From Coemansia sp. RSA 922 (Eukaryota; Kickxellomycota; Kickxellomycetes; Kickxellales; Kickxellaceae), in assembly GCA_027577415.1 (NCBI GenBank), contig JANBQS010000015.1, forward strand, positions 1-64,000: a DNA stretch of 64,000 nucleotides. Reading direction: 5' to 3'. This document shows positions 1 through 9,987 of the stretch, piece after piece. Positions within the stretch are counted from its first letter, which is position 1. Each line of letters opens with the position of its first letter. Under the pieces are notes generated by a model that searched no databases, was not told the origin of the DNA, and saw only the letters and a list, made by a program, of their open reading frames with translations. The position numbers were made by a program, and so were the translations under genes.

Positions 1-176
1 GTAGTAGCGACAATTCTACCAGATGTAACTCTATTAGTCTGGCGCATTATTTCCATTTTCCAAGTATTGCCTAGTCTTTTATTTCCATGTTAAAAGTAGT
101 AGAGTAAAGCATACAATGTCTTTTTACGTTGGTAACACCCCAGTATAAGAAATTAAGCTCAGTCAAATATAATTGG

Positions 177-260
177 GCAATGGCTGTGTGTCATAATAGG
201 CAATGGCTGTGTGTCATAATAGGCAATGGCTAAGTGTCATAAATAGGCACTGGCGAGTAC
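177..260. repeat. 23-bp tandem repeat, about 3.5 copies
   Basis: Three near-identical 23-bp units built on GGCAATGGCTGTGTGTCATA run head to tail from about 177. The third unit carries a TGT to TAA change and a 1-base gain, and a fourth is partial (GGCACTGGCGAG). It lies about 300 bp upstream of the small gene at 570. No function is visible; it could be a small minisatellite or repeated binding sites. Confidence 0.85.
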
Positions 261-455
261 GTAATTACGCTTTCAATTGTCCTTGTGCGTGTAATGCGGT
301 TGGATTGCTGGTCACATCATTCCTGACATCATTCGACGCCACACACACGACATGTTTGCAAAAAACGAATCATTCTTTTGGGCGGATAAGAAGAAGGGGC
401 AAAAAAAGCAGAACTATTCCCCTTTTCTCCATCTCTTAGCACCTTTGGGCAGACC

Positions 456-463
456 TATTTAAG
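456..463 (+). promoter_or_regulatory. TATA-like element for the gene at 570
   Basis: TATTTAAG lies about 107 bp upstream of the ATG at 570 and is followed by a pyrimidine-rich stretch typical of a fungal 5' leader. The same arrangement (TATA 80-120 bp before the ATG) recurs in front of the small orphan and zinc-finger genes of this window. Confidence 0.5.
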
Positions 464-569
464 CAGCTGTCCCGCTCCATCCATTATTTCCTTCCTTACC
501 TCCTCGAACAACTTTGCATTACTCTTTTATAGCATTGCTTTTTAATTTTAACTGCTGCACTGATTAATA

Positions 570-953
570 ATGTCGACTGGACACCAGGTAATGGCATTTA
601 CGTTTGCAAACGATCCCTATGACAAACTGTGCATTCAGCATCTGGTCACTGAAGAGGCTCAGTCTGGTGTCAAATATAAATCTGAGGTAGATCGCATAAA
701 AGCTAGAGTGGGAGATGAGATTCATAAGAATACATTCATTTATTCTATATCAGGTGAAACCGCCCAGCATCGTCAAGGAAATACTGCGGAGAATTTTAAA
801 GTGGTGATTATAATCCCCGGCCGTGTTGCCTTGTTAAAGAGAGCAGCCAGGGATGCAGGCATTCTCGTGGCCGAGGGGAATAACTGGCTGGGTGAATATC
901 TAGCAACATTCCCTTATGAATTCAAAGAAGAAAGTTCATTAGAGTCAAATTGA
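570..953 (+). CDS. Small orphan protein, 127 aa
   Basis: Single-exon ORF with a TATA-like box about 107 bp upstream and an A-rich context before the ATG. The protein is soluble-looking, with no signal peptide or membrane segment. It has a central hydrophobic strand (residues ~74-82, VVIIIPGRV) and a helical C-terminal half. I do not recognise a family. Its size, TATA layout and lack of introns resemble the other orphans at 14.6, 23.4, 50.5 and 53.4 kb, but I see no convincing sequence similarity to them. An internal ATG seven codons downstream could be used instead. Confidence 0.55.
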   Translation: MSTGHQVMAFTFANDPYDKLCIQHLVTEEAQSGVKYKSEVDRIKARVGDEIHKNTFIYSISGETAQHRQGNTAENFKVVIIIPGRVALLKRAARDAGILVAEGNNWLGEYLATFPYEFKEESSLESN

Positions 954-1480
954 AGAATTGTCATTCAGAATGCTTGAGAATGTCAGGCAGCCATCTAAAC
1001 TGCCACTTTGAAAATTGAATAGCATAAGTGTGGTGGATGACTATCAGGAGTTGAGAGCACCTTCCTGTTTATAGTTTGCCTCTGTGTGAAAATTTCCTAG
1101 TTTTTATGTTTTGCTGTAGAGTCAAAACATTAAAGTACAACCAATATATTTTCATTCTCTCATGTCCTAACCTAGCCAGCTTTACCAAGGTATCCAGGTA
1201 GCATGAATAAAACATATTGTATTTGTGACAGACTCCAAAAAAAATGTGGTATCCCTACTTTCGCCATCCGAAAACTTCGGCAACTACACAATTACTCCCT
1301 CTTCTCCCTCCTTTTTAGAGCTATTGTCTGAGGATATTGTAATCTCCGATTGGATAACCTATTTTTCAAGTTCACAAAAAAAAGACACGCGACTGTCCAA
1401 AAGGGGGGAAGTGAACAAAGTTTGTTTGCTTGGATATTTTCGTTTTTTCCAATAGTCATTTAATTTTTGTTCTTTTTATT
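954..1480. other. Intergenic region with no gene seen
   Basis: AT-rich 3' flank of the orphan gene followed by the leader of the UNC93-like gene. A short open frame exists at 1225-1455 but starts at a non-ATG codon and has no recognisable product. No repeat or RNA gene is seen. Confidence 0.5.
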
Positions 1481-2755
1481 ATGCGGTATCGCAGTCCACA
1501 GGCACAGTTGGCTATAGTCATGGCATATGTACTCGTATTACTGGGTGTATCAAACGTAGTTAGTCCCAGCGCCTTTACTTTACTTGAAGAGAAACAAGAG
1601 GCTATAAGCTTATACCGTACGTCGTGGCCATGCCAATTAGTGATTAGTGTTTCTGGAGTGCTCGGTATTGTAACAACAAACGTGGCTGGCCCACGCTGTG
1701 TTCTGCTGCTTGGGAGTCTCACTGGCATTATATATTCTATTGGACTTGTCGTAAGTCAGTATAATGGCGGCGGGCGGTGGTATGTGGCTTTATTGGTTAT
1801 AGAGGATATTGGTCACACTATACTGACAGTATGTCTGGTAACTATTATGCTGACGTACCCGCGGGAACGGCGGAAGGCGCGGGTGCTGGCGATGTTCCAA
1901 TTTCTGGTCAACTTGTCGCTGACCTTGGGCCAAGTTTTGTTGCGGAATCCGAGGGCAGGGAAAGAGGCGGCGTGGACGAGACTGGCGGCTTGTTGCGTGG
2001 CTTTGAGTATTGCTCCGTGGGTGGCGCCTGTTGGTGGGGTGGTTCGGGATTCAGGTGTCTATGTCGTGGCACAGGGTCGCGTGGATTTTGGCGGGGAGAT
2101 ACGTGGGTTGGGTTATTGTCTTTGGACTCGGAGTATGGCGCTTGTTGTTCCTTATATGTTTTGTAACCCGTTTTTGCTCGGTACTCTGGGGATTACTTTC
2201 CCTGACTACCTCTCAGTACTCCTCTATAATGGCGGATCTTTGTGTGGAGTACTAGTTCTGGGATTTCTTTTGGATATCGGGTCTTCCTGTCGACGTACGC
2301 GTGGACTGTACGGGTTTTTTGTTACCAGCGTTATGTTGGCTATTTGCGTGGTGGCTATGGCTGTACTGAATAACGAGAAAGAGTTGAAGGCGTTGTTTTA
2401 TTCGGCGGTGGTTGTGAATGGTATGGCGGTTTCTTGTGTGTTTTTGTTTTCGGGCTGGGTTATTGGGTCATTGAGTAATGATGTCGAGGTTACGGCTAGG
2501 TTTGTTGGCGTTAATATGCTTGTTGTTCCTGGGCTTGGATCCCTGGCTGCCTCAGCGTGTGATGGTCACTGGCCAATGTATCTGGGCGCGGGGCTGGCGA
2601 CTTTGGGTTCGTTGGGTATGTTTGTAGTGGTTAGAAGAATTAGCGATACTAATACTTGGGAACTGGCTCGAGTACGTCCCACTGGATCGGTTGTTGATTC
2701 GGAGCAGACTACGACGTACTATGATCAGAGTTCGATTGCCAAAATTCCCTTTTAA
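1481..2755 (+). CDS. UNC93-like multi-pass membrane protein (MFS-type), copy 1
   Basis: 424 aa with about 11-12 hydrophobic segments. The N-terminus MRYRSPQAQ followed by a long hydrophobic helix matches the layout of fungal UNC93-like/MFS proteins. A paralogue lies at 10744-12150: both begin RYxSPxxQL and share a GVYLIA/GVYVVA segment, a YMFCxPFLxG motif, an RRTRGL loop, a G-N/S-L-T/S-N-D segment with ARFVG, and a C-terminal D/N-x-W-x-L-x-R-x-R tail. The start at 1481 gives the N-terminus conserved with that paralogue. UNC93 proteins act as membrane trafficking factors or transporters; the substrate cannot be inferred. Family assignment is from pattern recognition, not a search. Confidence 0.7.
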   Translation: MRYRSPQAQLAIVMAYVLVLLGVSNVVSPSAFTLLEEKQEAISLYRTSWPCQLVISVSGVLGIVTTNVAGPRCVLLLGSLTGIIYSIGLVVSQYNGGGRWYVALLVIEDIGHTILTVCLVTIMLTYPRERRKARVLAMFQFLVNLSLTLGQVLLRNPRAGKEAAWTRLAACCVALSIAPWVAPVGGVVRDSGVYVVAQGRVDFGGEIRGLGYCLWTRSMALVVPYMFCNPFLLGTLGITFPDYLSVLLYNGGSLCGVLVLGFLLDIGSSCRRTRGLYGFFVTSVMLAICVVAMAVLNNEKELKALFYSAVVVNGMAVSCVFLFSGWVIGSLSNDVEVTARFVGVNMLVVPGLGSLAASACDGHWPMYLGAGLATLGSLGMFVVVRRISDTNTWELARVRPTGSVVDSEQTTTYYDQSSIAKIPF

Positions 2756-2893
2756 GGCTGTAGGCCCCATACAGAACTTTAATGCGTAGACTTTTTATCA
2801 GCCATTTCTTATCGCGATTTCGATTTTTTTTTTTTTGACTTCTTTTTTGTTTCAATTTGGCGTATATAATTATTTATTTCTAAAAGCGTTGTA

Positions 2894-4427
2894 ATGTCGG
2901 CCTTTGTATCTAGGTTTTCTATTGCACGTAAAGCGAGTGCCGTGCGTGGATTCCAGCAATTACTTCGCCCTACTACTATTAGTTCGATATCACGCCATAT
3001 GGTAAGAAAGCCAATGACAAGAATTTAACTTCAATTTTTTCAAATTTACTAAATAAAAGTATTTTTTTTAGATGTCGACAAAGACAGAGGCGGACCTCGA
3101 GGGTGACAGGCGCGTACTGACACTGAAGAACCTCATGGGACGGTCCTTGATTCTCAATCGACCCGAGGCGCTAAACGCGCTGACGCATCCGATGGTTCTG
3201 GCGATGAAGAAGCATCTTTTGGGGTGGCAAAAATCGGATCTCTGCAACGTAGTGATTTTGAGGTCAAACAGCCCGCGGGCGTTTTGTGCTGGCGGAGACG
3301 TTGTTCGAGTCTCGTCTGAGTGGGAGTCTGGTAACCAGCGTGGAGCTATGCAGTTTTTCTGGGACGAGTATTCTGTCAACCACTTGATTGCCTCTTACGA
3401 GAAGCCTGTAGTGGCGTTGTTGGACGGGTATACGATGGGCGGGGGCGTTGGTCTGTCGGTGCATGCGGCGTTTAGGGTGGCTACAGAGTCGACAGTGTTT
3501 GCTATGCCTGAGACGAAGATTGGATTTTTCCCGGATGTTGGCGCTACTTTCTTTTTGCCTAGGATGGACGGCCAGACTGGCGTGTACTTGGGACTCACTG
3601 GGCAGAGGCTGAAGGGTCGTGATCTGGTGTATGCTGGCGTTGCTACTCACTTTGTGCCGAGCGAGCGCCTGCCTATGCTGGAGAAGCGGCTGCAGGAGAT
3701 CGATGTAGTTGACTACGACGTGGTTAACCGCGCGATTGAGGAGTTTGTCGCTCAGCCCGAAGCAGGACAGATGGAATATTCGTTGGCTGATGTGAGGGAT
3801 GCTATTGACAGGTGCTTCCGGTTCAATAAGGTCGAGAGCATCGTCGAGGCGCTGAGGCAGGAGACCGAGGCGGAGGGCGTGGTGGCGGAGTGGGCGGCAC
3901 GGACGCTGGAGCAGTTGATGGGGATGTCGCCTTCGTCTCTGAAGCTCACGCTGGAGCAGCTGCGGAAGGGCCGGACTTGCAGCATCCAAGAGTCGTTTGC
4001 TCTCGAGCTGCGGCTGGCTGAGCGGCGGCTGTCGTCTCACGACATGCACGAGGGTATCCAGGCCTTGCTAGTGCGCAAAAGCAACGACCCGCAGTGGCAG
4101 CCACCTACTATCGACGCTGTTGATATGCAAAAGCTCCATGCTGAGTACTTTGAGACGCGAGGCAACTACGAAATGCAGTTTCTTGATACAGCCAATTTCG
4201 AGGAATACCCGCACTCGTATGGGCTGCCGAGCGAGAAGGAGGTCGGCGAGTTTGTCAGGGGCGAGAACCCCCAGGCGGGCGACTTTGGGTTGACTCGCAA
4301 TGAGGTCGTCGCCTTCTTTGTCAAGGGAAGCGGACACAAGATCGGCGTCAAGGAAAAGGTCAATTGGGTGCTTGACCGCAAGACCAGGCTGTTGCCTGAT
4401 AGCTCTGTTCTCCAGTGGATCAAGTGA
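2894..4427 (+). CDS. HIBCH: Mitochondrial 3-hydroxyisobutyryl-CoA hydrolase
   Basis: Two exons: 2894-3001 and 3072-4427, separated by a 70-bp phase-0 intron (GTAAG donor, TTTACTAAA branch site, TTTTTTTAG acceptor). Exon 1 encodes a 36-residue Arg/Ser-rich presequence with no acidic residues, as expected for a mitochondrial targeting peptide; the total is 487 aa. The crotonase fold is clear: NRPEALNALT, the oxyanion-hole segment FCAGGD, MGGGVGLSVHAAFR, then MPETKIGFFPDVGATFFLPR. The C-terminal part has the HIBCH-type D-x-x-EGIxALLVxKxxxPxW segment. The enzyme hydrolyses 3-hydroxyisobutyryl-CoA in valine degradation. In yeast the homologue EHD3 is also a mitoribosome-associated protein. Confidence 0.93.
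3002..3071 (+). other. Spliceosomal intron in HIBCH
   Basis: GTAAGA donor and TTTTTTTAG acceptor with TTTACTAAA near the 3' end; 70 bp, phase 0. It joins the targeting presequence to the crotonase domain. Without it the protein would start directly at the mature domain. Confidence 0.85.
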
Positions 4428-4800
4428 CCTTTTAAATGTACTTGTCATGTGATTGCTGCAATGGTTGATTGGACCGCTTTCTTTTTAAGAGTATGCAAAG
4501 GCATGAATCCTTTTTCTTTTGGTGTGGTTCTGAAGCGGTGCCAATGCCAAAGGATAATAGTCAGATGTGCTTTATTTCGAGTGGCGCCACTTGTAAAAAA
4601 AAAAAAAAGGGAAACAAACATGCGTTTCCAAACTGGCGGAAAGAAAAGAAAAAAATTTGAATAAGGAGGCGTTTGTGTTCCCTCCCCTCCTCCCTTTATT
4701 TTTCTCTTTATAAAAACTTTGACAAATAATTATCTTATTCTATATCTTTTTTATTACACACATATAGCTGACGAACGGAATTTTCAGATTTATATTAATT
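4428..4800. other. Intergenic / promoter of the JmjC gene
   Basis: Contains an A-run near 4597-4609 and a CTTTATAAAAAC TATA box near 4707, about 95 bp before the ATG at 4801. Short open frames here have no support. Confidence 0.5.
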
Positions 4801-7122
4801 ATGCGGCACAGCGGTGGAGGAATTGCAGCGTTACCTAGCCACAGGCCCAGTAGTCAGTCGACCAGAGCCAGTCCAGCGGCACCTGCCATGGACACGATAT
4901 TTTATCCACAGTTGCAAGGGCAGGCCATCGAGTATTATTTCTATCCGAATTCATCAGTACCCGTATTCTGTCCGACAGTGTCTCAGTTCTCTGACTTTGA
5001 AGCACTGGTCAGCGCCATAGAGCCGCTGTCTGTGCGGGCAGGGATATGCAAAATAATACCGCCTCGGCAATGGCGGGAGGACTTGGAGTCGAGGCAGTCG
5101 ATGGAGTTTGACGAGGCGGAGTTTCCGATCATGAAGCCTATTGTGCAGCACTTTAACGGGTCCCGGGGTATATTCCATCAGTATAACGTGGAGTTTCATC
5201 GGAAACTAAGGCTGGCTCAGTTTTTCCAAATGTCGCAGGACGCTAGCCACCGTGCGCCTGAAATCAAACCCCACGAGAAAAAGAAGAAAGAAGAAGAAGA
5301 GGTGGTGGAGCCGCGGGTGTCGGAGACTGTTGGCATTGCGGTGGACTATGGTACGGGGCAGATAAGACTGACTACGGCGGCTGCGGAGGCCCTGCGGGAT
5401 GGGACTAGGTCGGATGCGCAGAGGGCCAAGTTTGTGGCGGCGGCTGTGCGGTACCGGGTGCAGCCGGATGTGGAGGATGAGCCGGCGGCGGACCATAACG
5501 GCGTGCGGCCTGGGCGGCAGTTTACAGCGGATGACGGGCGGGCGCTCTTTGTGGGGGCGCGGGAGTATGCGGAGAACGAGGAGCTGGAGCGGATATACTG
5601 GAAGAACCTGCTGTTCCAGCCGCCCATGTACGGGGCGGACGTGCTCGGGTCGCTGTTCCCGGCAGTGGGCGAGTTTCCTACGTGGAACATCCGGGAGCTG
5701 CCGGGGCTGCTGCGGCTTATGGGGCAGCGGATGCCGGGGGTGAACGACCCGTACTTGTACCTTGGGATGTGGAAGGCGACGTTTGCGTGGCACGTGGAGG
5801 ACATGGACCTGTACTCGATCAACTACATTCACTTTGGGGCGCCCAAGGCGTGGTACGCCATCCCCGTGGAGGCGCACAGCCGCTTCGAGATGTCCATGCA
5901 GAACGTCTTTGCCAACGACCACAAGAGCTGCGCACAGTTTCTGCGCCACAAGGCCTTTCTGCTGTCGCCGCGCTTCCTGGCCCAGCAGGGCATTCCCTTC
6001 CACCGCGTTGTGCAGAGGGCCGGCGAGATCATGATTACCTTCCCCAACGGGTACCATGCGGGCTTCAACCACGGCTTCAACTGCGCGGAGAGCGTCAACT
6101 TTGCCCTGGAGCGGTGGCTGGATGTCGCCTGGGACTCGAAGCACTGCGAGTGTGTCAAGGACTCGGTCACCATTGATCTGATGAAGTGGTTTGGCGACGT
6201 GCACATGGACCGCCTGAAGAGGCAGCAGCAGAAGGAGCAGAGAGACGTCCGCGTGTCGCCGAGGAGACACGCTGCGGCTGCGGCGGCGGCCCTGTCGCCA
6301 CCGGCTGCGCAGAGCCGCCGCGGCCGCTCGGTTACTGCGGCCAAGGCTGGGGAGGAGCAGCCGAAGCCATCATCGGGCGGCAGTCCTAAGCGCAAGCCGT
6401 CGTCGAGCATTGCGCCCCAGTGCAGCGCCAAGCGTAGCCATCTTGCGAGCGACTCTGTGTCGCCGCACTACGCGTCGCTGCACACGCCGGTTGGCATCTG
6501 CGGCGGCTGCCTCCAGTCGACGACCACCAGCGCTGCCATTGAGTGTGTGCAGTGCGGGCTGACTGTGCATCCGCAGTGTGCTGGCATCTCTGCTGACGAC
6601 GGCTCGTACAAGTGCGCCAACTGCGTGATGGACACGGACCAGCTCTCCTGCGGCCTGTGCGGCTTCCAGAACGGCATTTTGCTGCCGGTCAGGCGACCGG
6701 GCGGACTGAGAGGCAAGCCGGTGTTTGCGCACTACTTGTGTGCTAACTTTGTGCCTGCGACCTTCTTCGAGTACCCTGCCGGAGAGCTGCTGGCTAATGG
6801 GGAGTGGCTGGCGAGGGCGAAAACCAAGCCGGTGGGCGGGGAATCTACTGTTTCTACGAGGTCGAGGACTGCTGGCAGGCCGGTTGCGGCGGCTGGTGGG
6901 CCTATGAAACATTGGGCCCGCGTGTGTGGCGTTTCTTCGACGGCTGCGGCAGGGGCTTGTGTCGTTTGCTGTCAAAATGACTTTGTGACTGTGGCCTGTG
7001 CGGAGCCCATGTGTCAGCAGTCTGTGCACCCCATGTGCGCTGCTACTCACTGCCTTTCGTCGGCGCTTGTCGACTGGAGTAAGCGGCTGGTTTATTGTCC
7101 TGAACATGCACAAAATTTGTAG
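4801..7122 (+). CDS. JmjN/JmjC histone demethylase with double PHD (KDM4/Rph1-like)
   Basis: 773 aa, single exon, TATA box about 95 bp upstream. The JmjN domain begins near residue 53 (VPVFCPTVSQF). A charged linker (~155-200) separates it from the JmjC core (~290-460). Predicted Fe(II) ligands are H331, E333 (WHVED) and H419 (GYHAGFNHGFNCAES); the 2-oxoglutarate lysine lies in GAPKAWY. After an Ala/Ser/Arg-rich linker come a PHD finger (from C567-x2-C570) and an extended PHD ending in VYCPEHA, the KDM4 arrangement without Tudor domains. By family the substrates are methylated H3K9/H3K36 in the nucleus. All catalytic residues look intact. The 3' end is 146 bp from the next gene. Confidence 0.92.
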   Translation: MRHSGGGIAALPSHRPSSQSTRASPAAPAMDTIFYPQLQGQAIEYYFYPNSSVPVFCPTVSQFSDFEALVSAIEPLSVRAGICKIIPPRQWREDLESRQSMEFDEAEFPIMKPIVQHFNGSRGIFHQYNVEFHRKLRLAQFFQMSQDASHRAPEIKPHEKKKKEEEEVVEPRVSETVGIAVDYGTGQIRLTTAAAEALRDGTRSDAQRAKFVAAAVRYRVQPDVEDEPAADHNGVRPGRQFTADDGRALFVGAREYAENEELERIYWKNLLFQPPMYGADVLGSLFPAVGEFPTWNIRELPGLLRLMGQRMPGVNDPYLYLGMWKATFAWHVEDMDLYSINYIHFGAPKAWYAIPVEAHSRFEMSMQNVFANDHKSCAQFLRHKAFLLSPRFLAQQGIPFHRVVQRAGEIMITFPNGYHAGFNHGFNCAESVNFALERWLDVAWDSKHCECVKDSVTIDLMKWFGDVHMDRLKRQQQKEQRDVRVSPRRHAAAAAAALSPPAAQSRRGRSVTAAKAGEEQPKPSSGGSPKRKPSSSIAPQCSAKRSHLASDSVSPHYASLHTPVGICGGCLQSTTTSAAIECVQCGLTVHPQCAGISADDGSYKCANCVMDTDQLSCGLCGFQNGILLPVRRPGGLRGKPVFAHYLCANFVPATFFEYPAGELLANGEWLARAKTKPVGGESTVSTRSRTAGRPVAAAGGPMKHWARVCGVSSTAAAGACVVCCQNDFVTVACAEPMCQQSVHPMCAATHCLSSALVDWSKRLVYCPEHAQNL

Positions 7123-7268
7123 TTGTCTGTTTTTTTTAGCTCTCACCCCCATAAAGATTCGAAAATGCATATATTGTGCGCCGCAGTTTTTTCTTGTTGT
7201 TGACATTTATTCACTTAAAAAAAAACTGTTAAACATTTTTTTATTAACTTTATATTACTGCTTCTATC

Positions 7269-9272
7269 ATGGCCGAGGGAGATAACCCAGTATCGCCGAG
7301 CCCGCCAACAATATCACAGATACTCAGTTTCTCACACAACCAACAACGGAGACCTTTAGGTGAAGAGCCTGTGTTATATGAGGATACTGTTGAGGTTAGT
7401 TTCTGGAATCCTGCTGGTCCCTCACGGGAGCTGGCTCAGAGATCTGACCCTGGAGCATCTGGATCTGCTGTCAAACGGCTCCGTCCTACGGAGGGTGGTA
7501 GTTTGAGCGACGGTGGGAATCAGGGCGGATACCGACGACCACCGCCTGGGAGTACGCGTGGGGTGAGCCGGTTAGGAGACTCATTTATGAGTATCGTTGA
7601 CGATGAATGTGCTGATGACGATTTCGCGCCAAAACCCGTAGTGTCCCGAGCAGCCAGCAATATTAGTGTCGGCGAGTCTGATAGCGAGACCAACTGTCCT
7701 ATATGTTTCGAGGGATGGACAATAAGCGGTGCACATAAATTGGCGTCATTAAAATGTGGACATTTATTCGGACGTTCCTGCATACGCAAATGGTTAAGCC
7801 CGAAGGCTGGTCAAAAGAACGGTGCTAAATCTTGTCCCGAGTGTAAGCAGGCGGCGTCAGTACGTGATATTCGTGTATTGTTTGCTAGATCTGTTACTGC
7901 TGTTGACGGTGGGAGGGTCGAGGAACTGACAAAGGAGAATCGCAAATTGGCTTATGACTTGGGCGCTGCTAAAAGTGAGGTGGCCGAGTATCGACTTAAA
8001 TCTTTTCAGATGCAGAACGAAGTTACGAAACTGCGAGCCGAGCTCGATGAGGCGTTTAAGAAGAGTCAGTGGAGGGAGTTGGAGTACGAAAATCTGTTGC
8101 GAAAATTCAACGGTTTGGTTAACGAACGGACTGACGAGTTTCCTGATAATATCGACGCTTATACTCCGTGCCTGCGGTTACGAGCTACTGTTACTCTGGC
8201 CGAGACTGGTTGTTCTTCTAGGGTTTTGGCATTCGATCCTCACTCCCCCGTTATCTACGCTAGCCATTCACAGCCTGGTTTACATACAATGGCGATTATC
8301 GATATAGACAATCCGCGTCGTACGCTTATTTCGCCGCATTTACATAGTATGGAAATACGAGGCGCCGAAGTATCTCCGAATATCGATGGTACCAGATACT
8401 TGCTGACTGCTAGCCACGATAAGACTGCTGCGCTGACTGCGCTCGGATCTAATGGTACTAGGATGGCGCCTAAACTAGCTGCTAGACTTAAACTTGGTGG
8501 TTCGGGATGGTCTTGTGCTTGGGATCCTAGTAACTCTAATTTATGCTATGTTGGTATGGCGGCTGGTTCGGTTTCGTCGTTTGATTTACGGAATACCGCG
8601 CGGCCTCTTTATTCTTGGAGCGGCGTCAAGGACCGTGTTTGTTTGTTGTCGGAAATAGCGGGTGATACTGTTAGGAACGCTGGGTACTCGCAGATCTACG
8701 GTATCGCTGTTATTCCTGGTACTTTGGGGAGCCGATTGGTCGTAGCCAACTCTAACCACGTCTATGCGTTGCCTTCTGTGCCGGGTGAGCCATGGATACA
8801 GTTGACGGAGTGTGATGGTCAGCAGAGATCTTGCTACTCGCTATCGTATGACGTGAATCTGGGCTGTGTTGCTGCGTCTTTTCGTACAAAAGTATCTGGT
8901 GCCGGTACTACTGTACATGAATTGTACTCGGCTAACGTTAATGACGGGTCTTTGGACTGGCGTTTGATGAGGAGAATTCCTACGACGTCTCCGCAGAATA
9001 AAATCGCTAGGTCTGCGGTTTTCTCGTATACGCCGGCTAATATGGAGAAGAGGCAGGGTTTGTTTTGCGCTGTGTTAGAGGCCTCAAGATCTGTTAACCT
9101 GTGGAGTATCGACGGGGAATCGTCTCTGAAAGAACCCTTGACTTTGTCGGACGTTGGCGCGCAGGAAGATATCGTTGACGTTAGAGGATGGCAGTGGAAA
9201 ACACCGGAAGACACATGTACAATATTTGCATCATTGACAAATTCTACTATTCGACTTTATGATGTTCGTTAA
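7269..9272 (+). CDS. RFWD3: RFWD3-like RING / coiled-coil / WD40 E3 ubiquitin ligase
   Basis: 667 aa, single exon. A Ser-rich N-terminus precedes a RING finger: C143-x2-C146, then CGHLFGxxCIxxW and CPECK around residue 190, the C3HC4-type pattern of RFWD3. A predicted coiled coil follows (~215-290, heptad-like ELTKENRKLAYDLG). The C-terminal ~350 residues show WD40-type repeats (ASHDKTAALTAL; CAWDPSNSNLCYVGMAAGSVSSFDLR; final TIRLYDVR). RFWD3 ubiquitinates RPA and RAD51 at stalled forks in animals; a similar role here is inferred from architecture. Its stop codon is only 10 bp from the convergent CCDC25 stop. Confidence 0.88.
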   Translation: MAEGDNPVSPSPPTISQILSFSHNQQRRPLGEEPVLYEDTVEVSFWNPAGPSRELAQRSDPGASGSAVKRLRPTEGGSLSDGGNQGGYRRPPPGSTRGVSRLGDSFMSIVDDECADDDFAPKPVVSRAASNISVGESDSETNCPICFEGWTISGAHKLASLKCGHLFGRSCIRKWLSPKAGQKNGAKSCPECKQAASVRDIRVLFARSVTAVDGGRVEELTKENRKLAYDLGAAKSEVAEYRLKSFQMQNEVTKLRAELDEAFKKSQWRELEYENLLRKFNGLVNERTDEFPDNIDAYTPCLRLRATVTLAETGCSSRVLAFDPHSPVIYASHSQPGLHTMAIIDIDNPRRTLISPHLHSMEIRGAEVSPNIDGTRYLLTASHDKTAALTALGSNGTRMAPKLAARLKLGGSGWSCAWDPSNSNLCYVGMAAGSVSSFDLRNTARPLYSWSGVKDRVCLLSEIAGDTVRNAGYSQIYGIAVIPGTLGSRLVVANSNHVYALPSVPGEPWIQLTECDGQQRSCYSLSYDVNLGCVAASFRTKVSGAGTTVHELYSANVNDGSLDWRLMRRIPTTSPQNKIARSAVFSYTPANMEKRQGLFCAVLEASRSVNLWSIDGESSLKEPLTLSDVGAQEDIVDVRGWQWKTPEDTCTIFASLTNSTIRLYDVR

Positions 9273-9282
9273 AAAATAATGT

Positions 9283-9987
9283 CTAGAAAAAATCATCAAT
9301 TTCTTGGTTACGTCTACCCGACACATCATCTTCGTCGTCGCTGCTATCGCCAAAAATATTGTTACTAGTCGGTTTACTCTTTTCGGTACCTTTGTTTTTA
9401 CGTTCGGCGGCCAAGTTTGCAAACATTTTAGAGAGACTCGTTTCATCTTTCACCAGTTTATACTCCTCTGCAGCCTTCCGCTCGTCAGCTTTCTGTTTAT
9501 TGGCCGCCATAGTCTTCTCTCTCTTTTCCTCTTTATCGCGTTCCATCCTCATTTGGTAGAGATCCGGGTACGTGATTTTCTTGGTCTTGTTTAGTCGATT
9601 GACTATGGCGTTTTGCCTCTCGGTGACATGTACGCGTTTAACTAGTTTGGGGTTCTTGTATGTTACTTGTCCTGGTGCCATATCGCCGCGTTTGAATAGG
9701 TTGGACCATGGGGTGTAGACAATGTTTATGTTGTCTTTTTTGTTACCCTCTATGCTGTTCGCCTTACAGAGCTGCGCTAGGTCATCGAGAAGCTCGGTCG
9801 GGATCGTCTCCCAGGATTGGCCCGGCGATAGACGGAGGTAAACGTGGGCGGAGGATAGTTTGTCGGCGTGGAACCACACGTCTTCGGGCCAGCCGTGTTT
9901 GATAAGGTCTTCGTTCTCGAATTTGTCTTTGCCCATGTATATCGTAGCAGGTGGGTCTACCACATTACTGGTAAAGTAAAGAACCAT
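9283..9987 (-). CDS. CCDC25: CCDC25 homologue (NFACT-R/DUF814 domain)
   Basis: 234 aa from the ATG at 9987. The reading frame extends 12 codons further upstream, but [13 protein letters not shown] matches the known family start. Conserved NFACT-R core: [37 protein letters not shown] and VYTPWSNL. It is followed by a Lys/Glu-rich coiled coil and an acidic, Ser-rich tail ([11 protein letters not shown]) that looks like a CK2 target. Human CCDC25 binds DNA and is linked to rRNA/tRNA metabolism; the fungal role is not settled. The gene converges on RFWD3, leaving 10 bp between stop codons, so the 3' UTRs must overlap. Confidence 0.92.
   Translation of the reverse strand: MVLYFTSNVVDPPATIYMGKDKFENEDLIKHGWPEDVWFHADKLSSAHVYLRLSPGQSWETIPTELLDDLAQLCKANSIEGNKKDNINIVYTPWSNLFKRGDMAPGQVTYKNPKLVKRVHVTERQNAIVNRLNKTKKITYPDLYQMRMERDKEEKREKTMAANKQKADERKAAEEYKLVKDETSLSKMFANLAAERKNKGTEKSKPTSNNIFGDSSDDEDDVSGRRNQEIDDFF

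Noticed and set aside
3264..4049. 261-aa minus-strand ORF opposite HIBCH
   Set aside because: Arg/Leu/His-rich shadow of an authentic, conserved gene.
5206..6270. 354-aa minus-strand ORF opposite the JmjC gene
   Set aside because: Composition is a GC-skew shadow and no domain is visible; the sense frame is clearly coding.
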